Assembly (NCBI RefSeq): GCF_009192735.1
Contig: NZ_VTFU01000001.1
Location: 620,001-684,000 of the forward strand
Source of the DNA: Arthrobacter gandavensis
Lineage (GTDB): Bacteria > Actinomycetota > Actinomycetes > Actinomycetales > Micrococcaceae
Length of the DNA: 64,000 bases
Direction: 5' to 3'
Positions within the stretch are counted from its first letter, which is position 1, and every line of letters begins with the position of its first letter. Under the pieces are notes generated by a model that saw only the letters and a program-made list of their open reading frames with translations, made no database searches and had not been told where the DNA came from. Shown here piece after piece: positions 1-8,119 of the stretch. Both the position numbers and the translations under genes were made by a program.

Positions 1-1
1 C

Positions 2-850
2 GGAATTGCGACGGTCGGAGCTGGAATCCAAAGCCTGCAGTTTGGTGGACGGGACCTGGTCCTGCCGTTTGACGCAGACGTGGTGCCCCATGCCTATGCG
101 GGTAAAACGCTGGCTCCGTGGCCTAACCGCATTGGCTCCGGAACCTACGTTTTCCAGGGCCGGGAGTACTCCGTGCCGGTAAACGAGGCCTCCACCGGGA
201 CGGCGCTCCACGGCCTGGTGGTCTGGGCCGATTGGCAGGTTGCCTCCCGGACGGACAGTTCAGTGGTCCTGGAACACACACTCCATGGCCAGCCCGGCTA
301 CCCGCACCAGCTGATGCTGCGGGCCGGGTTCACACTGAACGCCGATGCCGGCCTGACCGTGGAGATAAGCGCCGTCAATTCCGGGCGCAGTGCGGCTCCC
401 TACGGGGTCTCTTCGCATCCGTACCTCACCGTTGGACAGGTACCCGTGGACCGTTGCGAAGTGGGCTTCACCGCTTCCCGCGTCCTCATGACCGACGAGC
501 GCCTGCTGCCGGTGGAATTGAAGGAGACCGCCGGCACCGAATTTGATTTTGCCCAGCCCCGGCTGCTGGGGTCCATGAGCCTGGACCACGCCTTCACCGG
601 CCTGCCCGACGACGGGTGGCAGGTCACCCTCCGCAACCCCGCAACCGGGGAATCGAGTGTCCTGTCCGCTCCCGCGGGTGAGGGTGCATCGCGCTGGCTG
701 CAGGTTTACTCCGGGGAGGAGCTGGGGCGTCTGGGCATGGCCGTGGAGCCCATGACCTGTCCGCCGGACGCCTTCAACACCGGCACCGACCTCCTGGTGC
801 TGGAGCCGGGCGACGAGCACCGGTTCTCTTACTCCATCACCGCCGGATAG
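2..850 (+). CDS. aldose 1-epimerase family protein (5' end outside window)
   Basis: Galactose-mutarotase-like enzyme that interconverts sugar anomers. The reading frame is open from the first bases of the window, so the true start lies upstream. About 282 residues are visible. Family marks: PWPNRI near visible residue 38, the catalytic-histidine segment SSHPYL near residue 138, and the general-base glutamate in VEPMTCPPDAF near residue 247. It sits directly upstream of a LacI-type regulator and araBDA, so a role in preparing arabinose or a related sugar is likely (inference). The exact sugar cannot be read from the sequence. Confidence 0.88.
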   Translation, partial: GIATVGAGIQSLQFGGRDLVLPFDADVVPHAYAGKTLAPWPNRIGSGTYVFQGREYSVPVNEASTGTALHGLVVWADWQVASRTDSSVVLEHTLHGQPGYPHQLMLRAGFTLNADAGLTVEISAVNSGRSAAPYGVSSHPYLTVGQVPVDRCEVGFTASRVLMTDERLLPVELKETAGTEFDFAQPRLLGSMSLDHAFTGLPDDGWQVTLRNPATGESSVLSAPAGEGASRWLQVYSGEELGRLGMAVEPMTCPPDAFNTGTDLLVLEPGDEHRFSYSITAG

Positions 851-879
851 CCTGCCGCTGCCCTCGCAGCAGCGGCAGG
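851..879 (+). terminator. hairpin after the epimerase gene
   Basis: Perfect 10-bp inverted repeat CCTGCCGCTG / CAGCGGCAGG with a 9-nt loop, beginning one base after the epimerase stop codon. There is no clear U-run, so it is either a weak intrinsic terminator or an RNA 3'-end stabiliser between the epimerase and lacI-type genes. Confidence 0.5.
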
Positions 880-896
880 TATTGCACACATCGACA

Positions 897-907
897 GAAA
901 GCGTTTC
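897..907 (+). promoter_or_regulatory. possible LacI-family site abutting the regulator start
   Basis: GAAAGCGTTTC is a near-palindrome (GAAA/TTTC arms) ending one base before the ATG of the LacI-family gene. It resembles generic LacI-family operators but differs from the perfect operator in front of araB. Autoregulation is only a suggestion. Confidence 0.3.
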
Positions 908-1975
908 ATGCCACCGTTACAGCGCAGGCTATCCGGCGCGCCACCGACCATGGAGGACGTGGCCCGGGTCGCCGGGGTCTCCCACCAGACCGTGTCGCGG
1001 GTCCTCAACGACCACCCCAACGTCAGCCCCCAGACGAAGGAGAAGGTTTCCGCGGCCATCGGTGCGCTCGGATACCGCCGCAATGCTGCGGCCCGGTCTC
1101 TGGTGACCCGCTCGTCCAAGGTCATCGGCGTCATCATCACCGAGCTGGAGCAGTATGGCCCCGCAAGCACGCTGCTGGGCCTGCAGGAGGCTGCCTTTCG
1201 AAACGGCTATTTTGTCAGTGTTGCCGGCCTTCGGGAACTCACCCCCTCCGCCGTCCTGGAATCGGTGAACCATCTGCTCAACCAGGCGCCGGACGGAATC
1301 GTGGTGGTGGCGCCCGTCCAGGCCGGCGTTGACCTTTTCCGTGACCTGGAACTGAAGATTCCCCTGGACATTGTTGCCGGCGGTCTCGCTCCGGAGGGCA
1401 GCCAGGAACAGGCGGCACGGATGGCCGTGGGACATCTCGCGGACCTGGGCCACCGCAGCATTGCCCACTTGGCCGGACCCGAACAATGGATGGATGCCCA
1501 GCGAAGGGCATCGGGCTGGCGGACGGAGCTCCAGGCGCGCGGACTGCCGGCTGCCCCACCGATGACCGGCGACTGGGGTGCCGAGTCCGGCTACCGCAAC
1601 GGGCTGGCGTTCGACGCCGCCGCCCACAGCGCCGTGTTTGTGGCCAACGACCAGATGGCCCTGGGGTTCATGCGAGCGCTGCATGAGCGGGGCATCAGTG
1701 TTCCGGGCGATGTCAGCGTGGTCGGCTTTGACGATCAGCCCGAAGCCGCCTATTTCCTGCCTCCGTTGACCACGGTCCGCCAGGACTTCCGGGGCATGGG
1801 CCGGTACTGCATCGACCAGCTGCTGCTGGAAATCACCGGCGGCGGTTCGGGCCCCATGCCGGAGCCGGATGCCGTGCCGTCTGGCCAGGGAGCCATGCCC
1901 GGGGGCCGGGCCCCGGAGAATGCACCTGAGTCCGGACTTATCGTGCGCAGCAGCACCGCTCCCCCGCGAAACTAA
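908..1975 (+). CDS. LacI-family transcriptional regulator of the arabinose locus
   Basis: 355-residue repressor. Its helix-turn-helix starts at about residue 15 (MEDVARVAGVSHQTVSRVLN) and is followed by the hinge and a periplasmic-binding-protein-like sensor domain (VIGVIIT near residue 75; FVANDQMALGFMRAL; SVVGFDDQPEAAYF). The ATG at 908 was chosen; an internal ATG at 950 starts exactly at the HTH and is possible. The gene lies between the epimerase and araB, and a perfect LacI-type palindrome sits on the araB promoter, so this protein most likely represses araBDA and is relieved by arabinose or a derivative (inference). The C-terminal 40 residues are Gly/Pro-rich and look unstructured. Confidence 0.93.
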   Translation: MPPLQRRLSGAPPTMEDVARVAGVSHQTVSRVLNDHPNVSPQTKEKVSAAIGALGYRRNAAARSLVTRSSKVIGVIITELEQYGPASTLLGLQEAAFRNGYFVSVAGLRELTPSAVLESVNHLLNQAPDGIVVVAPVQAGVDLFRDLELKIPLDIVAGGLAPEGSQEQAARMAVGHLADLGHRSIAHLAGPEQWMDAQRRASGWRTELQARGLPAAPPMTGDWGAESGYRNGLAFDAAAHSAVFVANDQMALGFMRALHERGISVPGDVSVVGFDDQPEAAYFLPPLTTVRQDFRGMGRYCIDQLLLEITGGGSGPMPEPDAVPSGQGAMPGGRAPENAPESGLIVRSSTAPPRN

Positions 1976-2029
1976 CCCGCTCCGCACCTCGTTCCGGAGT
2001 TCCGGCCTAAATCACAAAATGGTCCGGTC

Positions 2030-2058
2030 TTGACATTGAGACGCAGCGCACATCTAAT
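2030..2058 (+). promoter_or_regulatory. araB promoter (-35 and -10)
   Basis: A consensus -35 TTGACA (2030-2035) and a -10-like TCTAAT (2053-2058) are separated by exactly 17 bp, upstream of the araB ribosome-binding site. It is one of the clearest sigma-70-type promoters in the window. Confidence 0.8.
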
Positions 2059-2072
2059 TGTTAGCGCTAACA
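2059..2072 (+). promoter_or_regulatory. LacI-type operator of araBDA
   Basis: TGTTAGCGCTAACA is a perfect 14-bp palindrome with the central CG typical of LacI-family operators. It begins immediately after the -10 hexamer, so bound repressor would cover the transcription start. The obvious partner is the LacI-family protein encoded at 908-1975. Confidence 0.82.
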
Positions 2073-2125
2073 CGATCAATGATGATTTGCCGGGCCGGTG
2101 CGCCGGGCGCCCACAGGAGGACCCC

Positions 2126-3859
2126 ATGAGCAGTACCAATCCGGACGAGCAATACGTAATCGGGGTGGACTACGGCACCCTCTCCGGACGGGCGGTGGTG
2201 GTGCGGGTGTCCGACGGCACGGAACTGGGCTCCGCCGTCCACTCCTATCCGCACGCCGTCGTAACTGACAACGTTCCCGGCAGTGAAGTGCGGCTTCCCC
2301 CGGACTGGGCGCTGCAGGTTCCCCAGGACTACGTGGACGTGCTCACCAACGCCGTCCCGGCAGCGCTGGCAAGCGCAGGGATCGATCCGCAGGCCGTCAT
2401 CGGACTGGCCACCGACTTCACCGCGTGCACCATGGTTCCCGTGACCGGCGACGGAACTCCACTCAACGAGCTGCCGGAGTTTGCCGATCGTCCCCATGCC
2501 TTCGTCAAGCTGTGGCGCCACCACGCCGCCCAGGGACAGGCGGTTCGGATCAGCACTCTGGCCGCGGAGCGGGGAGAGTCATGGCTTGGACGCTACGGCG
2601 GACTCATTTCCTCGGAATGGGAATTCGCAAAGGCGCTGCAGATCCTTGAGGAAGACCCCGAAATCTACGCGGCCATGGATCACTGGGTCGAAGCCGCTGA
2701 CTGGATTGTGTGGCAGCTGACCGGCTCCTACGTCCGCAACGCCTGCACTGCGGGCTATAAGGGCATCTACCAGGACGGGGCCTACCCCTCCGAGGACTAC
2801 CTCGCCGCCCTGAATCCCGGATTTGCCACCTTCGTCTCCGAGAAACTTGAACACACGATCGGCCAGCTGGGCTCGGCTGCCGGCACGCTGTCGGCACGGG
2901 CCGCGGAATGGACCGGCCTTCCCGAAGGCATCGCCGTAGCCGTCGGCAACGTGGACGCCCACGTGACCGCGCCGGCGGCAAACGCCGTCCAACCCGGCCA
3001 GATGGTCGCCATCATGGGAACATCCACGTGCCACGTCATGAACGCCGAGGAAATCCACGAGGTTCCGGGCATGTGCGGCGCGGTGCAGGGCGGCATCGTC
3101 GAGGGGCTGTGGGGGTATGAAGCCGGCCAGAGCGGCGTGGGCGATATTTTCGGCTGGTTCGTGAACAACTGCGTGCCGCCCCGCTACGTCAGCGCAGCGG
3201 CCGACGCCGGCACCGGCGTCCACGAATACCTCACCGGTCTGGCCTCCGAGCAGGCCATCGGCGAGCACGGACTCGTGGCCCTGGACTGGCACAGCGGCAA
3301 CAGGTCGGTGCTTGTGGACCATGAACTGTCCGGCGTGTTTGTTGGACAGACCCTGGCCACCCGCCCGGAGGACATGTACCGCGCGCTGCTGGAGGCCACC
3401 GCCTTCGGCACACGGACGATTATCGAAGCCTTCAATGCCAGCGGCGTGCCGGTCACTGAATTCGTCGTGGCGGGCGGGCTGATCAAGAACCCGTTGCTGA
3501 TGCAGATCTATTCCGATGTCATCAACCTTCCCCTCTCGGTCATCGATTCGGAGCAGGGCCCGGCCCTGGGCTCCGCGATCCATGCCGCGGTTGCCGCGGG
3601 AGCCTATCCGGATGTCCGGACGGCCGCCGCGGCAATGGGCCGGGTCCGGCGGGGGGTCTACCAGCCCATTGCCGAAAACGTGCAGGCCTACAACGCCCTC
3701 TACGAGGAATACCGGACCCTGCATGACTACTTTGGCCGCGGGGCCAACGAAGTAATGCACCGGCTGAAGAAGATCCAGCGCGATGCGGCGGCACGCTTGC
3801 CCGGCGGTGCAGAGAAAACCGCTGACGAAGAGACTGCAATAAAGGAACCTGCACTGTGA
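2126..3859 (+). CDS. araB: L-ribulokinase
   Basis: Phosphorylates L-ribulose to L-ribulose-5-phosphate, the second step of L-arabinose breakdown. FGGY-family kinase of 577 residues: N-terminal nucleotide-binding fold VIGVDYGTLSGRA near residue 12, GTSTCHVM near residue 300, and a C-terminal FGGY domain with GGLIKNPLLMQIYSD. The frame is open further upstream, but the ATG at 2126 is chosen because ACAGGAGG lies 5-6 nt before it and because the upstream part overlaps the promoter and operator. First gene of araB-araD-araA; its TGA overlaps the GTG of araD by 3 nt. Confidence 0.96.
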   Translation: MSSTNPDEQYVIGVDYGTLSGRAVVVRVSDGTELGSAVHSYPHAVVTDNVPGSEVRLPPDWALQVPQDYVDVLTNAVPAALASAGIDPQAVIGLATDFTACTMVPVTGDGTPLNELPEFADRPHAFVKLWRHHAAQGQAVRISTLAAERGESWLGRYGGLISSEWEFAKALQILEEDPEIYAAMDHWVEAADWIVWQLTGSYVRNACTAGYKGIYQDGAYPSEDYLAALNPGFATFVSEKLEHTIGQLGSAAGTLSARAAEWTGLPEGIAVAVGNVDAHVTAPAANAVQPGQMVAIMGTSTCHVMNAEEIHEVPGMCGAVQGGIVEGLWGYEAGQSGVGDIFGWFVNNCVPPRYVSAAADAGTGVHEYLTGLASEQAIGEHGLVALDWHSGNRSVLVDHELSGVFVGQTLATRPEDMYRALLEATAFGTRTIIEAFNASGVPVTEFVVAGGLIKNPLLMQIYSDVINLPLSVIDSEQGPALGSAIHAAVAAGAYPDVRTAAAAMGRVRRGVYQPIAENVQAYNALYEEYRTLHDYFGRGANEVMHRLKKIQRDAAARLPGGAEKTADEETAIKEPAL

Positions 3860-4533
3860 CCATGACCTCCGACATCCTCGGCACCGTCGACAAACTCCGC
3901 CGGCAGGTCAGCGACCTGCATGCCGAGCTCACCCGCAACGAACTGGTCGCCTGGACCGCCGGCAACGTTTCAGCCCGCGTCCCGGGACAGGACCTGATGG
4001 TCATCAAGCCCTCCGGCGTTTCCTACGACGACCTGTCGCCGGAGAACATGGTCCTCACCGACCTGTACGGCACCGCGGTTGACGGCGGCGGATCACCGTC
4101 CTCCGATACCGACGCCCACGCCTACGTCTACCGGCACATGCCCGAGGTGAACGGCGTCGTCCACACCCACTCCACCTACGCCACGGCATGGGCGGCACGC
4201 GGAGAAGCCATCCCCTGCGTGCTGACCATGATGGCGGACGAGTTCGGCGGGGAAATACCGGTGGGCCCGTTTGCCCTCATTGGCGATGACTCGATTGGGC
4301 GCGGCATCGTCGAAGTGCTGTCCGGGCACCGTTCCACCGCCGTTCTGATGAAGAACCACGGTGTGTTCACCATCGGCAAGGATGCGCGCTCCGCGGTGAA
4401 ATCCGCCGTCCTCTGCGAGGAAGTTGCCCGCACCGTCCACATCAGCCGCCAGCTCGGGGACCCGCTGCCCATAGGGCAGGCGCATATCGACAGCCTGTAC
4501 GAGCGCTACCAGAACGTTTACGGCCAAAAGTAA
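3856..4533 (+). CDS. araD: L-ribulose-5-phosphate 4-epimerase
   Basis: Converts L-ribulose-5-phosphate to D-xylulose-5-phosphate, which feeds the pentose phosphate pathway. Class II aldolase/epimerase fold of 225 residues. Zinc-ligand histidines are visible in [12 protein letters not shown] (about residues 95-97) and in KNHGVFTIG (about residue 171). It starts with GTG overlapping the araB stop (GTGA), preceded by AAAGGA, so the two genes are translationally coupled. An ATG two codons downstream is an alternative start. Confidence 0.95.
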   Translation: MTMTSDILGTVDKLRRQVSDLHAELTRNELVAWTAGNVSARVPGQDLMVIKPSGVSYDDLSPENMVLTDLYGTAVDGGGSPSSDTDAHAYVYRHMPEVNGVVHTHSTYATAWAARGEAIPCVLTMMADEFGGEIPVGPFALIGDDSIGRGIVEVLSGHRSTAVLMKNHGVFTIGKDARSAVKSAVLCEEVARTVHISRQLGDPLPIGQAHIDSLYERYQNVYGQK

Positions 4534-4582
4534 TCCGGAGCTCCGCCTCCCCCGCACTCTTCTTTCGACAAAGGATCCCCTC

Positions 4583-6094
4583 ATGACCATCAGCACTGCC
4601 CCCGTCCGCGAAATCTGGTTCCTCACCGGCAGCCAGGGACTCTACGGCGAAGACACCCTGGCCCAGGTCCGCGACCAGGCCGCCGACATCGCCCGCCAGC
4701 TCGATGACGCGGAAGCCATCCCCTACCGCATTGTCTTCAAGCCCGTCCTGAAGGATTCCGACGCGATCCTCGAAATGGTCCTGGCCGCGAACTCCTCGGA
4801 GGACTGCATTGGCCTCATCGCCTGGATGCACACCTTCTCTCCGGCAAAGATGTGGATCCGCGGCCTCACCAAGCTCCAGCGGCCGCTGCTGCACCTGCAC
4901 ACCCAGCACAACGTGGAGCTGCCGTGGGCCGACATCGACATGGACTTCATGAACCTGAACCAGGCCGCGCACGGCGACCGGGAGTTCGCCTACATCCAGT
5001 CGCGGCTGGGGATCAGCCGCAAGACCGTCGTCGGGCACGTTTCCAGCCCCCGCGTCCAGGCGAAGATCGATTCCTGGGCCCGGGCAGCGGCCGGCTGGCA
5101 TGAAATCCGCAGCCTGAAGCTGGCGCGTTTCGGCGACAACATGCGCAACGTGGCCGTCACCGAGGGTGACAAGACCGAAGCTGAGGTGAAGTTCGGCGTC
5201 TCGGTGAACACCTGGTCGGTCAATGAACTGGCATCAGCCGTGGACGCGGTCAGCGAAGAGGCGGTGGACGCGCTGGTGGCGGAGTACGAGGAACTGTACG
5301 ACGTGGTTCCGGAACTGCGGCGCGACGGCGGCCGGCACAAGTCCCTGCGCTACGGTGCACGGCAGGAACTGGGCCTGCGGTCCTTCCTCGAGGAAGGCGG
5401 CTTCGGCGCCTTCACCACCAACTTCGAGGACCTGGGCACCCTGCAGCAGCTGCCGGGTCTGGCGGTCCAGCGGCTCATGGCCGACGGCTACGGTTTTGGC
5501 GCGGAGGGGGACTGGAAGACGGCCGTCCTGGTCCGCATCGCCAAGGTCATGGGCGAAGGCCTGCCCGGCGGAGCGTCCCTGATGGAGGACTACACCTACA
5601 ATCTGGTCCCCGGCAGCGAAGTAATCCTGGGGGCGCACATGCTTGAGGTATGCCCCTCGCTGACCACGTCCAAGCCTTCCCTGGAAATCCACCAGCTGGG
5701 CATCGGCGGCAAGGATGATCCGGTACGCCTGGTGTTCACCGCGGATCCAGGCCCCGCCGTCGTCGTATCCCTGGCGGACATGCGCGAGAGGTTCAGGCTG
5801 ACGGCCAATATTGTCGAGAACGTTGTTCCCGAGCAGGACCTCCCCAATCTGCCCGTGGCCCGCGCGGTGTGGAAGCCGGCACCGGATCTGGAAACTTCGG
5901 CCGAATGCTGGCTCTCGGCCGGCGGAGCACACCACACAGTGATGTCCACGGCGCTGGACCGGGAGGTGTGGGAGGACTTTGCGCAGATCGCCGGTGTGGA
6001 GCTGGCGCTGATTGACGACACCACCACCACTAAGTCCTTTGTTAACGAGCTCAAGCTGAACTCAGCGTATTATCGGCTGGCACAGGGCTTCTAG
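4583..6094 (+). CDS. araA: L-arabinose isomerase
   Basis: Isomerises L-arabinose to L-ribulose, the first step of the pathway. 503 residues, matching the usual family length of about 500. Recognisable segments: [13 protein letters not shown] at the N-terminus, [10 protein letters not shown], the active-site region [15 protein letters not shown], the metal-binding segment HMLEVCPSL, and GGAHHTVMS near the C-terminus. An AAAGGA ribosome-binding site precedes the ATG. Third gene of the ara operon, after a 49-nt gap. Confidence 0.97.
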   Translation: MTISTAPVREIWFLTGSQGLYGEDTLAQVRDQAADIARQLDDAEAIPYRIVFKPVLKDSDAILEMVLAANSSEDCIGLIAWMHTFSPAKMWIRGLTKLQRPLLHLHTQHNVELPWADIDMDFMNLNQAAHGDREFAYIQSRLGISRKTVVGHVSSPRVQAKIDSWARAAAGWHEIRSLKLARFGDNMRNVAVTEGDKTEAEVKFGVSVNTWSVNELASAVDAVSEEAVDALVAEYEELYDVVPELRRDGGRHKSLRYGARQELGLRSFLEEGGFGAFTTNFEDLGTLQQLPGLAVQRLMADGYGFGAEGDWKTAVLVRIAKVMGEGLPGGASLMEDYTYNLVPGSEVILGAHMLEVCPSLTTSKPSLEIHQLGIGGKDDPVRLVFTADPGPAVVVSLADMRERFRLTANIVENVVPEQDLPNLPVARAVWKPAPDLETSAECWLSAGGAHHTVMSTALDREVWEDFAQIAGVELALIDDTTTTKSFVNELKLNSAYYRLAQGF

Positions 6095-6144
6095 CCCTCC
6101 CGAAGGTCACCATTTCCAGCCACGTCACATGAAGGGGCTCTAAC

Positions 6145-7401
6145 GTGCTCGAGGAATACAACTGGGCCGGCAACCTGCGCTACTCCGGAACGGAAATAGC
6201 GCAGCCCTCCAGCGTGGAGGAGCTTGCGGCGCTGGTCGCCGCGGCGCCGTCCGTCCGTGCCGTTGGCACGCGCCACTCCTTCAACGACATTGCTGATTCG
6301 GCCGGCATCATGGTGAACCTGGAGAAGCTGGACGGTGAGCCGGTCCTTGACGAGGAGGCCGGAACGGTGAGCGTTGGTGCCGGAACCCGCTACGGAGATT
6401 TGGCCGCTTTCCTGGTGCGGCACGGATATGCGCTGCATAACCTGGCGTCGCTGCCGCACATCTCCGTGGCGGGCGCTGTGGCCACCGGAACGCACGGTTC
6501 CGGCAACCGCAATGGCAACCTGGCAACCGCCGTTGCGGCGCTGGAACTGGTGACGGCGGACGGAACCGTGGTCCGGGTAGACCGCACCTCCCCCGATTTC
6601 CCCGGGATGGTGGTGTCGCTCGGGGCGCTGGGAATCGTCACCCGGCTCACCCTGGACGTAGAGCCGGCATACGAGGTGCGTCAGGACGTGTTTACTGATG
6701 TTCCCTGGAGCTCCGTGGAGGAGAATTTCGACGCGATCACGTCCGCGGCGTACAGCGTCAGCATCTTCAGTTCACTGACCGGACCGGTGGCCACCCAGGT
6801 GTGGCTCAAGAGCCGCACCGACACTGAGATGCCGTACACCGGAAGCACGGAGTTCTTCGGCGGAACCGCCGCAACGGAGCCCAAGCACCCGCTGCCGGGC
6901 ATGAGTGCCGTGAACTGCTCCGAACAGATGGGTGTTCCCGGGTCCTGGTCGGACCGGCTCGCGCACTTCCGGCTGGCCTTCACCCCGAGTAACGGGGATG
7001 AGCTCCAGAGCGAGTATCTCGTGGACCGCGGGTCTGCCGTGGAGGCCCTGGGCGTCCTGCGGGGCATGTCGGACGAGATTGCTCCCCTGCTCCAGGTCTG
7101 CGAGATCCGGACGATGGCCCGGGACGATCTGTGGCTGAGCAGCAGCTATGGACAGGAGACCGTCGGGTTCCACTTCACCTGGAAACCCCTGCAGGCCGAC
7201 GTCGAGGCCCTGCTCGCGAAAATGGAGGCGGCACTCGCGCCCTTGCAGCCCCGCCCGCACTGGGGAAAGCTGTTTACCCTGGAGCAGGCGGAGCTGCAGG
7301 GGCTGTATCCCCGTTTTGGCGACTTCCAGGATCTGGCCCGGCGGATGGATCCGGAACGTAAATTCGTCAATTCCTTCCTGTCGCGGAAGGTTCTGGGCTA
7401 G
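6145..7401 (+). CDS. FAD-linked alditol/sugar oxidase (AldO-like)
   Basis: 418 residues, the length of actinobacterial alditol oxidases and D-arabinono-1,4-lactone-oxidase-like proteins of the vanillyl-alcohol-oxidase fold. The FAD-binding half contains VGTRHSFND; its His44 is in the position that carries covalent FAD in AldO. SVAGAVATGTHGSG (about residues 112-125) binds the dinucleotide. The C-terminal half ends with the typical FGDFQDLARRMDPERKFVNSFL. GTG start with AAGGGG 8 nt upstream. It lies 50 nt after araA on the same strand, so it is probably co-induced by arabinose. An alditol such as arabinitol is a plausible substrate, but this is inference. Confidence 0.85.
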   Translation: MLEEYNWAGNLRYSGTEIAQPSSVEELAALVAAAPSVRAVGTRHSFNDIADSAGIMVNLEKLDGEPVLDEEAGTVSVGAGTRYGDLAAFLVRHGYALHNLASLPHISVAGAVATGTHGSGNRNGNLATAVAALELVTADGTVVRVDRTSPDFPGMVVSLGALGIVTRLTLDVEPAYEVRQDVFTDVPWSSVEENFDAITSAAYSVSIFSSLTGPVATQVWLKSRTDTEMPYTGSTEFFGGTAATEPKHPLPGMSAVNCSEQMGVPGSWSDRLAHFRLAFTPSNGDELQSEYLVDRGSAVEALGVLRGMSDEIAPLLQVCEIRTMARDDLWLSSSYGQETVGFHFTWKPLQADVEALLAKMEAALAPLQPRPHWGKLFTLEQAELQGLYPRFGDFQDLARRMDPERKFVNSFLSRKVLG

Positions 7402-7411
7402 GGTCACCCCC

Positions 7412-7696
7412 ATGGATATCCCATGGTTCGCACTCGTTGCCCTTGCCGGAATTGCCGTTTACGGGATCACTGAAATAGTCCGGATGGTGGTCAACCGCCA
7501 ACAAGCTCCCGGGGTTGCCGCATCCCGGGAGCTTCAGCAGGCCCTCGATTCGAATCGGGTCCTGCAGCGGCGGCTTGAGTCGGTCGAGCGGAAGGTCTTC
7601 GACCTTGAGCTGGAGAAGTCCGCCCGTGCTGTTCCGCCGGCTGCGTCACCGGTGGCGTCACCGGTGGCGTCACCGGTGGCTGGGGATCAGTCCTAG
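7412..7696 (+). CDS. small membrane protein with coiled-coil tail
   Basis: 94 residues, no family recognised. Residues about 5-27 (FALVALAGIAVYGITEIVRMVV) form one membrane segment. Residues 40-72 are charged and helical with heptad spacing (SRELQQALDSNRVLQRRLES), as in short anchored coiled-coil proteins of the PspB type. The last 20 residues are a PVAS repeat made by a 12-bp tandem DNA repeat. The start at 7412 is chosen because it opens directly with the hydrophobic segment, 11 nt after the oxidase stop. Confidence 0.6.
   Translation: MDIPWFALVALAGIAVYGITEIVRMVVNRQQAPGVAASRELQQALDSNRVLQRRLESVERKVFDLELEKSARAVPPAASPVASPVASPVAGDQS
7643..7678 (+). repeat. 12-bp tandem repeat, three copies
   Basis: GCGTCACCGGTG occurs three times head to tail inside the 3' end of the small membrane protein gene, encoding ASPV repeats. 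Its length is a multiple of three, so copy-number changes keep the frame. Confidence 0.9.
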
Positions 7697-7959
7697 CGGC
7701 GGACCTGGCCCTTGCCGCGGCCGGCCACGCTCTCAGCAACACCAATGAGCAGGACGGCGGCAATGACAGCGACAATGAAGCCGAAGATGTTCAGTTCCCA
7801 AATGTCGCCGGTGCCAACCAGGGAGGCAATGGAGCCTCCGATGACGGACCCAACCAGTCCGAGCAGCAGTGTGGCCAACAGCCCCAGGTTCTGCTTCCCG
7901 GGCTTGATCAGGCGGGCCAGTGCGCCGATAACGAGTCCTGCAACGATAAATCCGATCAT
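7693..7959 (-). CDS. GlsB/YeaQ/YmgE family stress-response membrane protein
   Basis: 88-residue, very hydrophobic, glycine-rich protein of the transglycosylase-associated family: MIGFIVAGLVIGALARLIKPG, then LLLGLVGSVIGG and a third membrane segment IFGFIVAVIAAVLLIGV, ending in basic residues. Start chosen at the ATG with AAGGAG 6 nt upstream; the frame continues upstream but lacks a better signal. Role in envelope stress is known only by family association. Its stop codon overlaps that of the convergent gene through a shared CTAG. Confidence 0.85.
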   Translation of the reverse strand: MIGFIVAGLVIGALARLIKPGKQNLGLLATLLLGLVGSVIGGSIASLVGTGDIWELNIFGFIVAVIAAVLLIGVAESVAGRGKGQVRR

Positions 7960-8079
7960 GGTGGTCTCCTTGTGAAGAGGGCTGGAGGGGGCTGCGGACA
8001 CGCTCCGCAGCCGTAAGCATCCTTACCATTCTAGGCGACGGCCCGGCACGCATGAGCATGGGAGCCCCATAAATGGTGC

Positions 8080-8108
8080 AGGCCCGGCCCAATGTGCGGA
8101 CCGGGCCT
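8080..8108 (-). terminator. hairpin downstream of the aminotransferase gene
   Basis: 8-bp inverted repeat AGGCCCGG / CCGGGCCT with a 13-nt loop, just after the stop of the minus-strand aminotransferase. The U-tract is short, so it is a moderate terminator candidate. Confidence 0.5.
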
Positions 8109-8119
8109 CCGTCAGCAGG

